Shown here in pieces: positions 25,998 to 33,549 of a DNA stretch of 64,000 bases. Source of the DNA: Cyclobacteriaceae bacterium (GTDB lineage Bacteria > Bacteroidota > Bacteroidia > Cytophagales > Cyclobacteriaceae); NCBI GenBank assembly GCA_028281285.1, contig JANQKF010000001.1:122554-186553 (forward strand), read 5' to 3'. The position numbers were made by a program, and so were the translations under genes. Under the pieces are notes generated by a model. That model was not told where the DNA came from. It worked only from the letters and a program-made list of their open reading frames with translations, and made no database searches. How positions within the stretch are numbered: the stretch's first letter is position 1; the number at the start of each line of letters is the position of its first letter.

Positions 25998-27829
25998 TGA
26001 AACTGACGAGATGCGTTGGCGCTGGATTACTAACCCTTTTATTGGGGTTTAAATGCTATTCACAGCAACCCAATGTCATTATTATCCTCACCGATGATCA
26101 GGGGAGCATCGACCTTAATTCCTATGGAGCGAAAGACTTACATACGCCCAATATTGATCAACTGGCCAAAGAAGGTGTGAAGTTCACTCAGTTTTATGCT
26201 TCCGCTCCTTTGTGTTCTCCTTCAAGGGCTGCATTGCTTACCGGACTCAACCCACATGCTGCAGGGTTGCCCAATAATGCCTCTTCTATGGAAGGGGTTG
26301 CCGGTATGCCCACCGATCGGATTACCATTGCGGAACGACTCAAACAAAAAGGCTATACCACCGGCCATGTAGGAAAATGGCATTTGGGTTTTACACCTGA
26401 AACCATGCCCAATGGCCAGGGATTTGATTATTCCTATGGTCATATGGGGGGATGTATTGATAACTATTCACATTTCTTTTATTGGAACGGCCCGAACCGG
26501 CATGATTTATTCGAAAACGGTACGGAGATCCGGGAAGATGGGGCCTATTTCCCTGATCTAATGGCCGAGAAAGCCGATGAATTCATTCGAGCCAATAAAC
26601 AAGCCCCCTTTTTTCTCTACTATGCGATTAACCTCCCTCACTATCCACTTCAACCGACTTCTATGTGGAGGCAGCACTATAAGGACTTGCCTCATCCCCG
26701 AAGTGATTATGCCGCTTTTGTGTCTACTATCGATGAGCGGATTGGGAGGTTGATCAAGACCTTGAATGACCTACAGCTTCGGGAAAATACCTTGGTGATT
26801 TTTCAGTCTGATCACGGACATTCGGTAGAAACCAGAGCTTTTGGAGGGGGTGGGGATGCTGGTCCTTTCAGAGGTTCGAAAATGAGTTTGTTTGAAGGTG
26901 GAATTCGAGTACCTGCCATCGTCAGTCAACCGGGTACCATTCCCCAAAACCAAGAGAGAAATCAGTTTGCCGTTAGTGTAGACTGGATGGCCACCATCAT
27001 GGACTATGTGGGGGGAGAACAAGAAGGGATTGAAGGCAAAAGTCTACGACCGATTATTGATGATAATGGCAAGGATTCTGCTCATGAGCTCTTTCGATGG
27101 AAGCAAGGGGTGAGCTGGGCCGTTCGCAAAGGGGATTGGAAACTCATTGGGTTCCCGAGAGACCCGACCAACAAAGCAACTCTTGATCCGGATAATGATG
27201 CCTTGTTCCTTTCTTACCTGAAAGAAGATTCCACTGAGATGAAGAATCGAGCTGAGGAATACCCGGAAAGAGTGGAGGAACTGGTTCAGGAATACATGAA
27301 ATGGGAATTTGCTGATGAGGAGGATATTCCTACGAAAAGAGAGATCTTAAAGTCCCTTGCTGCTACTGCGAAAATCACATTGGAAAAGATGCCTGCCAAA
27401 CGTTACTCCGGCCAAGGGGTTGCTACCTTACAAGATGAGAAATTAGGAGGCAGGCTATTCAACGATGGCACCTGGCTGGGTTTTGAAGAAAGCAACTTGG
27501 AGGCCACCATCGATTTAGGAGAAATTAGACCCATAGAACGGGTGATGGTGGGTGCAATGCAAAATGCTGAATCCTGGATTTTTTTTCCGGAATACATGGA
27601 AGTGTCATGGTCGGCAGATGGGAAATCCTATTCCAAGCCAGTGCGAGTAGATGTTGAGGAATTGGAGAATTTAAGTAGGAAGACGGTGAAACGAATCACT
27701 TTTGAAGAGGAGAACATTTTTGGCAGGTATGTCAAAGTGAAAGTCAAAAATGTGGGGAAATGTCCGGCTTGGCATCCGGCTGCCGGTCAAAAAGCCTGGC
27801 TGTTTGTAGATGAAATTACAGTCCAATAA
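25994..27829 (+). CDS. Secreted sulfatase with C-terminal discoidin-like domain (S4)
   Basis: A 611-residue sulfatase with a signal peptide (about 1-24). ILTDDQGSIDL supplies Asp34-35, Cys74 in CSPSR is the formylglycine site, and GKWHLGF, YYAINLPHYPLQP and VIFQSDHGHS line the pocket. After the catalytic part (to about 440) an additional domain at about 455-611 contains GQGVATLQDEKLGG, LEATIDLGEIRPIERVMVGAMQ and FPEYMEVSWSADGK. This resembles F5/8 type C (discoidin) carbohydrate-binding modules. It overlaps the PhoD-like gene by 4 bases (or by 1 if the second ATG is used). The extra module would tether the enzyme to its glycan. Confidence 0.9.
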   Translation: MMKLTRCVGAGLLTLLLGFKCYSQQPNVIIILTDDQGSIDLNSYGAKDLHTPNIDQLAKEGVKFTQFYASAPLCSPSRAALLTGLNPHAAGLPNNASSMEGVAGMPTDRITIAERLKQKGYTTGHVGKWHLGFTPETMPNGQGFDYSYGHMGGCIDNYSHFFYWNGPNRHDLFENGTEIREDGAYFPDLMAEKADEFIRANKQAPFFLYYAINLPHYPLQPTSMWRQHYKDLPHPRSDYAAFVSTIDERIGRLIKTLNDLQLRENTLVIFQSDHGHSVETRAFGGGGDAGPFRGSKMSLFEGGIRVPAIVSQPGTIPQNQERNQFAVSVDWMATIMDYVGGEQEGIEGKSLRPIIDDNGKDSAHELFRWKQGVSWAVRKGDWKLIGFPRDPTNKATLDPDNDALFLSYLKEDSTEMKNRAEEYPERVEELVQEYMKWEFADEEDIPTKREILKSLAATAKITLEKMPAKRYSGQGVATLQDEKLGGRLFNDGTWLGFEESNLEATIDLGEIRPIERVMVGAMQNAESWIFFPEYMEVSWSADGKSYSKPVRVDVEELENLSRKTVKRITFEEENIFGRYVKVKVKNVGKCPAWHPAAGQKAWLFVDEITVQ

Positions 27830-27840
27830 AACGTCATGTC

Positions 27841-29403
27841 ATGAGAAATCAAATCGTTCCTTTTTTAGTGGTTGTCCTCTTGGTTTTCACGTTCAGTTGT
27901 CAGGACGGAGATAAGGAACAAGAACGACCCAATATCATCTTTATCATGACGGACGACCATACTACCCAGGCCATGAGTAGCTATGGAAGTGTTATCAACA
28001 CCACACCGAATATGGACCGGATTGCAGCCAATGGCATGCGTTTTACCAATGCCTTTGTGACCAACTCGATTTGTGCCCCAAGCCGTGCGGTGATATTAAC
28101 TGGAAAGTACAGTCATCTAAATGGGGTCAGAGATAACTCCACGCGATTTGATAGTAGTCAGGTAACAGTACCAAAGCTGCTTCAGGCAAACGGATACCAG
28201 ACGGCTATGGTGGGCAAATGGCATCTTAAATCAGCACCCACTGGTTTCGATTATTGGAATGTGCTTCCCGGTCAGGGCTTTTATTACAATCCAATTTTTA
28301 TTGAAATGGGTGAACGAAGTGAACGTGAAGGTTATGTCACCGATCTCACCACGGACTATGCTTTGGACTGGATCGAAAATAGGGATGAAGAAAAGCCCTT
28401 TTTTCTAATGCTTCATCATAAAGCACCCCATCGTAATTGGATGCCGGGCCCGGATCATCTCAATATGTATGATGATGTAGAACTGCCAATTCCGGATAAT
28501 TTCTTTGATGACTACGAAAACAGGGGAGATGCTGCCAAAGATCAGATCATGCACATTGATGATATGTATGACCGCTATGATCTGAAACTGATGAATGTAA
28601 GCTCGGAAAAAGGTGTGGACAAGGCCTTTGACCGAAGGCTGAACCGACTCACCCCCGAGCAAAGAGCGGCTTTTGAGGAGGCCTATCGAGAAAAGAATGA
28701 TGCCTATTTGGCTGCCAATTTGGAAGGTGAGAAGCTTTCTAAATGGAGGTATCAGCGCTATATCAAAGATTATTTGCGATGTGTAGCCTCGGTTGATGAT
28801 AATATTGGTCGGGTGTTGCACTACCTGGAAGAGAATAATTTAGTGGGTAACACGATCGTGATTTATACCTCAGACCAGGGCTTTTATTTGGGAGAGCACG
28901 GTTGGTTTGATAAACGTTTTATGTACGAAGAGTCGTTTCGAACGCCTTTGCTTGTGAGCTATCCGAAAGGCATTGCATCAGGTTCCACTTCAGAAGCCTT
29001 AACCATGAACCTGGATTTCGGTCCGACCATGCTCGATATGGCTGGTGTAGAAGTGCCGGAGGAAATGCAGGGGACATCGCTAAAGAACATTCTTACAAAT
29101 AATGGTGCTGAGCCAGGCGATTGGCGACAATCTACCTATTATCATTATGTAGAGTTTCCTTCGGAACATGCGGTAAAAAAGCACTATGGGGTGCGAACCA
29201 AGAACTTCAAGCTCATCCATTTTTATGACGACATCAACCAATGGGAGCTATATGACATGCAGAACGACCCCAAGGAGATGAAGAATATCTATGATGATCC
29301 GGCTTTTGCTGAAGTGAGAGAGGAGCTGCATGCGGAGTTGAAGCGCTTACAACGGGAATTCGGTGACCAACCTGACCGGGTGATTGATTTGGAGAGGGAT
29401 TAG
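27841..29403 (+). CDS. Secreted sulfatase lipoprotein, Cys-type (S5), GlcNAc-6-sulfatase-like
   Basis: A 520-residue sulfatase with lipoprotein signal VFTFSC. FIMTDDHTTQAMSSYG supplies the metal aspartates, and Cys78 in CAPSR is the formylglycine site, followed by AVILTGKYSHLNGVRDN. MVGKWHLKS, LMLHHKAPHRNWMP and YTSDQGFYLGEHGWFDKRFMYEESFRTPLL are typical of the mucin-desulfating and N-acetylglucosamine-6-sulfatase branch. The C-terminal part (about 420-510) looks like DUF4976. It is the last gene of the S3-PhoD-S4-S5 block, 11 bases behind S4. A sulfated amino sugar substrate is inferred from family resemblance only. Confidence 0.92.
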   Translation: MRNQIVPFLVVVLLVFTFSCQDGDKEQERPNIIFIMTDDHTTQAMSSYGSVINTTPNMDRIAANGMRFTNAFVTNSICAPSRAVILTGKYSHLNGVRDNSTRFDSSQVTVPKLLQANGYQTAMVGKWHLKSAPTGFDYWNVLPGQGFYYNPIFIEMGERSEREGYVTDLTTDYALDWIENRDEEKPFFLMLHHKAPHRNWMPGPDHLNMYDDVELPIPDNFFDDYENRGDAAKDQIMHIDDMYDRYDLKLMNVSSEKGVDKAFDRRLNRLTPEQRAAFEEAYREKNDAYLAANLEGEKLSKWRYQRYIKDYLRCVASVDDNIGRVLHYLEENNLVGNTIVIYTSDQGFYLGEHGWFDKRFMYEESFRTPLLVSYPKGIASGSTSEALTMNLDFGPTMLDMAGVEVPEEMQGTSLKNILTNNGAEPGDWRQSTYYHYVEFPSEHAVKKHYGVRTKNFKLIHFYDDINQWELYDMQNDPKEMKNIYDDPAFAEVREELHAELKRLQREFGDQPDRVIDLERD

Positions 29404-29476
29404 TTTTCTTTTCCGTTACTTCTTGAACAATGTAACCTTTTAGAAAAAGAGAAGTGTGTTTTTCAAACACAACCTT

Positions 29477-30625
29477 ATGCAAAAGTTCACCCGATTTATA
29501 GTTGTCCTATTATTCGTGGCTGGGTTACATTCTACTCAAGCCCAACAGATCCAAAAAATTTATGGCAATCCGTTCAACGGGTACTCTACGTATCTCGACC
29601 GTCAATTGGACAGTCGAATGGATGAGCAATTTGATCCAGGCATTGGAGTATCGATTATTCGTGATGGGCAGGTAAGAATCAGGAACATCAAAGGAGTTAA
29701 GGCACTATCGGGCGAGAGGGAACTCTTAACGCCCAACACTTCTTTCTACCTTGCTTCTGTCACCAAACCGATGACGGCTCAAATTATAAGGGAGTTGGTA
29801 AATACTGATCAGCTCGATATCAACGCCAATATCACCGATATTCTTCCGGGTCTCCCGGATTATATGAAAGAGGTGACGGTAGAACACCTTGTGAATCATC
29901 AGTCAGGGATTACCAATTTTTATGAATTCATCACCTGGAGGGAGCCACTGATTGACAACGATTATGTATTGGGTCTTTTGAAAACCCGGGTTAAAGAACT
30001 TGAGTTCACACCTGGTTCGAAGCATAGTTATAGCAATTCCAATTACGTGCTATTGGCAGAAATCATCGAACAGGTTTCGGGCAAAACGTACCATGAGGTT
30101 CTTGAATCCGTGGTAGTGAAACCTAATCGAATGATCGCCACCTCCTTGAATCGTCCTAAGCCTTATGCTCAATATGCCACGGGATACAATTTGAAAGAGG
30201 GCCAGTTCTTACTTAACGACTATGAAAAAATTGAATTCGCGAACGGTTTTGTGGGTCGGTTTAATAAAAGAACTTATGGTTCCAGCGGAGTTTTTTCTAC
30301 TCAATCTGACTTAGAACGATGGATTCTTAGGTTGAATAAAGACGGTTATTTTGATGAATTACCTCAAAACCAAAAAGAGGTGGATGGTTATGAAGATAGT
30401 CCAGTCAAAGATGTTCACTATTCGCTGGGGTGGTATCATGGTAAGATTCTTGGGCAAGAGGTTTTTTGGCACTCGGGCGAATTTGGGGGCTATCGAAATT
30501 TAGTTCTTACAATACCGGAAGCAGATTTCTCCATAGTTGCACTATCCAATAACGGATCGTTAGAAGTCGAAAAAATGGGATTGGTCTGGGCCGAAGAATT
30601 TCTGTCACGCCTTAATGGACAATAG
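29477..30625 (+). CDS. Exported class C beta-lactamase-fold serine hydrolase
   Basis: A 382-residue S12-family protein when started at ATG 29477, which opens a good signal peptide (MQKFTRFIVVLLFVAGLHSTQAQ); an in-frame GTG seven codons upstream is less likely. The catalytic Ser94-Val-Thr-Lys97 lies in YLASVTKPM, the second motif is YSNSNYVLLAEIIE, and the third is HSGEFGG. Members include D-aminopeptidases, esterases and penicillin-binding-like proteins; many Bacteroidota copies are uncharacterised. It follows sulfatase S5 after a gap of 73 bases and could be the end of the same transcript. Confidence 0.85.
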   Translation: MQKFTRFIVVLLFVAGLHSTQAQQIQKIYGNPFNGYSTYLDRQLDSRMDEQFDPGIGVSIIRDGQVRIRNIKGVKALSGERELLTPNTSFYLASVTKPMTAQIIRELVNTDQLDINANITDILPGLPDYMKEVTVEHLVNHQSGITNFYEFITWREPLIDNDYVLGLLKTRVKELEFTPGSKHSYSNSNYVLLAEIIEQVSGKTYHEVLESVVVKPNRMIATSLNRPKPYAQYATGYNLKEGQFLLNDYEKIEFANGFVGRFNKRTYGSSGVFSTQSDLERWILRLNKDGYFDELPQNQKEVDGYEDSPVKDVHYSLGWYHGKILGQEVFWHSGEFGGYRNLVLTIPEADFSIVALSNNGSLEVEKMGLVWAEEFLSRLNGQ

Positions 30626-30676
30626 GCACCAGACTGGACTTTCAGGGCAGACAGGCTCGAGATGGAAAATCAAATG

Positions 30677-30763
30677 GTCATTCTGAGGTGAGTATGCGAA
30701 CCGAAAGAACCTCTAAATCAAATGAAAAGACTCTTCGCCTTGCATAGCAAGACTCTGAGTGAC
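30677..30763. repeat. Intergenic imperfect inverted-repeat element
   Basis: GTCATTCTGAG at 30677-30687 and CTCTGAGTGAC at 30753-30763 are inverted copies (9 of 11 positions) bounding an 87-bp stretch in the gap between two convergent genes. The termini resemble the dispersed GTCATTCTGAG-type intergenic palindromes seen in many bacterial genomes, so this is probably a decayed member of a repeat family. Confidence 0.45.
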
Positions 30764-30772
30764 GCAAACCAA

Positions 30773-31810
30773 CTAACTTGCCCAAGCTTCTAACCGATCG
30801 ATCCACCAATCCCACTCTTGCTGGCCGCCTTCCCGGCCGTTGACGACACCGAGGGCTTTGGACCAGAGTAGCATCAAAACCCCACAGACCATACCCGCTT
30901 CTTCCATTTTGTGCCATAGTTGATCCTCAATTTTTCGACCTAAATGCTTTTCAAGGGCTTCACGATAGCCAGCAATCACCTGTTCTTTGGAATCCGCCAG
31001 TCGACTGGCATTCACTGAAATAAACCAACCCAACTCAAAGGTGCAGGGCGCAAATCCGGCAAAAGCCCAGTCGAATAAACAAAGACGGCCATCCGATGCT
31101 TTCGCAAAGTTGGCCACCTTGGTATCTCCATGGATCAATGTCTTCGGCAAGTGCTTCCAATGCCTAGTGATCTCTTCCGACTTTTGCCATAGCGCCTTTT
31201 TCAGGGGTTTTGAAAGAAGCGCTTCGGCCGCTTCCCAGCCGGCCTTGATTTGGTCCTGCACATTCCTGGCCGATCCTCCTTCATACGGTACATGATCGAG
31301 AGGTCCCATCTGATAGATGGTGTTGTCGATATTCATCAACCAAGAGAGCTTACTTAGCCGTTGATCTTCCCAATAATGGGCGTGAAGAGCTGCGAGGCGC
31401 TCTATCATTAAATTCTGATCGACTTTGGGAAGTGGTTTCTTTTTATTAGGAAACAGACCAGTAGTCAAATCCTCCATCAAAAAACCCAAACGATGACCTT
31501 GGCGGATGATGGTCTTATAAGGAGAGTAGAAAATTCGGTGGACTTCGGAAAGAGTAGGTTCGGTCAATACTTGTCCTTCTCTGCCAATGGTATCCTGGGT
31601 TCGATAAGAAAACCAATCATCATTCAGATCAACAATTTTCAGAATCAATCTTTCTTGAGCATTGAGTCTGACTTCAAAGAATATGGCTCCTGAATAACCA
31701 CCGGTTTCGATCCGTTGGATTGTTTCGGGTGCTTCTTTTTCAAAAAGAGATTGGAGAATCAGAGGATTGGTAATATCCTCAGATGTAACTAACTGTTGAG
31801 GTAGGTCCAC
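30773..31810 (-). CDS. Aminoglycoside-phosphotransferase/ecdysteroid-kinase-like protein
   Basis: A 345-residue cytoplasmic kinase-fold protein. TLIHGDTKVANF is the catalytic loop with its Asp and Asn, and CLFDWAFAGFAP is the metal-binding DxD-like segment; LILKIVDL holds the likely ATP-binding lysine. The fold group phosphorylates small hydroxylated molecules such as aminoglycosides, choline or steroids. No resistance function can be claimed. The start is GTG at 31810, because no suitable in-frame ATG lies near it. It is the last of three leftward genes, 15 bases behind a lipoprotein gene. Confidence 0.8.
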   Translation of the reverse strand: MDLPQQLVTSEDITNPLILQSLFEKEAPETIQRIETGGYSGAIFFEVRLNAQERLILKIVDLNDDWFSYRTQDTIGREGQVLTEPTLSEVHRIFYSPYKTIIRQGHRLGFLMEDLTTGLFPNKKKPLPKVDQNLMIERLAALHAHYWEDQRLSKLSWLMNIDNTIYQMGPLDHVPYEGGSARNVQDQIKAGWEAAEALLSKPLKKALWQKSEEITRHWKHLPKTLIHGDTKVANFAKASDGRLCLFDWAFAGFAPCTFELGWFISVNASRLADSKEQVIAGYREALEKHLGRKIEDQLWHKMEEAGMVCGVLMLLWSKALGVVNGREGGQQEWDWWIDRLEAWAS

Positions 31811-31825
31811 AACGGAATTTACGGA

Positions 31826-32299
31826 TTATCTTCTACTAACTTCCGCTCTTCGAAAGTAATGATCGGCTCCGTCAATGTAGGAGCCATTGAACACTACATG
31901 GTCATTCTTGAATAAGATTCTACCAAATAGCTTAACCACATTTGGAGTGGTCTTGACACCAAAAAGACTTCCGTCTCTCACTTCAATTTCCCAATCCGTA
32001 GTTTGGATTACTTCTCCGTTATGCAGTACCTGGAGGTCATTGGGCCTGAAATTGACTTGCATGCCTTGATCAGTAGTGACACTTCCATTCATATCGGAAG
32101 CTTCAGGACAACACCAGATGTATACCCAGTCCCAGGTTCCCAGTAGGTTTTGGGCTGTAGAGAGTGAATCCCATTCCACTTTATGGTGTTCGTTCCAAAA
32201 TTCGGTCAGATCAAATTCAGGAGTCGCATCCTCATCCTTATCGCATGCCGCGAAGGACAGTATCAAAATTGAAATAAGGACCAGAAGGTATCGTTTCAT
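31826..32299 (-). CDS. Small lipocalin-like lipoprotein
   Basis: A 157-residue lipoprotein (ILSFAAC, Cys at about 19). Residues about 55-150 (NLLGTWDWVYIWCCPEASDMN..., then repeated strands such as DWEIEVRDGSLFGVK and DHVVFNGSYIDGADHYFRRAEV) look like the small lipocalin-like beta barrels common as Bacteroidota lipoproteins. Two adjacent cysteines (WCCP) could be structural. The function is unknown. It sits between the OCD-family enzyme and the kinase-like protein. Confidence 0.65.
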   Translation of the reverse strand: MKRYLLVLISILILSFAACDKDEDATPEFDLTEFWNEHHKVEWDSLSTAQNLLGTWDWVYIWCCPEASDMNGSVTTDQGMQVNFRPNDLQVLHNGEVIQTTDWEIEVRDGSLFGVKTTPNVVKLFGRILFKNDHVVFNGSYIDGADHYFRRAEVSRR

Positions 32300-32361
32300 T
32301 GGGATTATTTTATGTTTAGACCCAAATGCGTCCTTTATGGTTGGAACAAGCCGTTATCTGA

Positions 32362-33459
32362 TCAAAACCTCAAATCCTTAAGCCATTCATCCGGTTCTTC
32401 GAAATAGGTAAGCCATTCTCCGATATTGTTGTTTTTGGCATACGTAAACACTCGATGTGCTTCGGAAAGATCATGTATTCCCATACCGATGGGGTTGAAG
32501 AAGATCCGTTCTTCTTTAGAGTTTCTTCCGGAATTTGTGCCAATAACAACTTCTCCAAGGTTACCCGAAATTCTTTCTTCCGAAATCACTCCCTGATCTA
32601 CAGCACGCCAACTTACATCAACACCATGATGTTTTACTTGATACCAATCATCTACATAAATTCGATCGAAAATTGTCAGTGCTTCGGGAGGTGTATCCCA
32701 GAATGATATTTCTGCATGGAATACCCCTGGTTTATACCAATTAGCTTCAACATATGGGCTTCTTGCCATTGTAGCCGTGCTTATAATGTCTGCGTCTTTG
32801 AAAGCTTCTTCGGCACTTTGAGCTAGAATAACCTCCATTCCTGTTTTTATCGACATATCTTCAGCGAATTGTTCTGATGCGGTCTCGTTAAGATCAAAAA
32901 CCTTACACATTTTGAGGCTTGGAACCCCGGCCTTCATAGCCATTAATTGAGTTTTACCCTGTACACTGGCTCCTATTAACCCCATTACTTCTGAATCCGG
33001 GTTTGCTAAGTATTTAGCCGCGACACCCGAAGCCGCTCCTGTACGCATGGCGCTCACTATTGCCCCATCCATCACACACTTCGGTATTAAGGTTTCCGGA
33101 TCCAGAATAATGATGAGCGCTGTAGCTCTGGGGAGCCCAAATTTCTTCGGATTCCATGGTTTACTTGGGATGAACTTGATCCCACTTGTATTGACTGCAC
33201 CTAAAAGATCTCTTTGAAGCAACTCGTCATGATATTTATCTCCTCCCAAAAAACTTGGCATAGACATCACGCGACCTGTTGTCTCCTCGGTCTCAGGACC
33301 TCCCCATCGAATCACTGGTTTTCCGGGTTGGATAAAGTCTCCCTTGCCGTGAAGAAAAAATGAGCGCTCTGTAGCCTTCATTGTGCCGGTCATGTTCGTT
33401 CCACCAGCCCTCACACAATCTTCCTGACTTAGATAGAGAAGTTTCCAGTTTTTGCTCAT
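32362..33459 (-). CDS. Ornithine cyclodeaminase/mu-crystallin family (tyramine oxidase subunit B-like)
   Basis: A 365-residue NAD(P)-binding protein of the OCD/mu-crystallin family. The dinucleotide fold is seen in VMGLIGASVQGKTQLMAM, with AIVSAMRTGAASGVAAKYL before it and ADIISTATMARSPYVEANWYKPG after it. Relatives convert ornithine to proline, act as imine reductases, or occur as 'tyramine oxidase subunit B', which this resembles through its N-terminal RAGGTNMTGTMKATERSFFLHGKGDF stretch. Its substrate is therefore uncertain. There is no signal peptide. It is first in a leftward run with a lipoprotein and a kinase-like gene and diverges from the heme dehydrogenase gene. Confidence 0.8.
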   Translation of the reverse strand: MSKNWKLLYLSQEDCVRAGGTNMTGTMKATERSFFLHGKGDFIQPGKPVIRWGGPETEETTGRVMSMPSFLGGDKYHDELLQRDLLGAVNTSGIKFIPSKPWNPKKFGLPRATALIIILDPETLIPKCVMDGAIVSAMRTGAASGVAAKYLANPDSEVMGLIGASVQGKTQLMAMKAGVPSLKMCKVFDLNETASEQFAEDMSIKTGMEVILAQSAEEAFKDADIISTATMARSPYVEANWYKPGVFHAEISFWDTPPEALTIFDRIYVDDWYQVKHHGVDVSWRAVDQGVISEERISGNLGEVVIGTNSGRNSKEERIFFNPIGMGIHDLSEAHRVFTYAKNNNIGEWLTYFEEPDEWLKDLRF

Positions 33460-33549
33460 TGAATGATATCTTTTTGACCAATATCATCGAAAGGATTTTC
33501 AAATCAAATAAACCCTTAAATTGTAAGAACCTTAAAATGTGTCTCAGCC

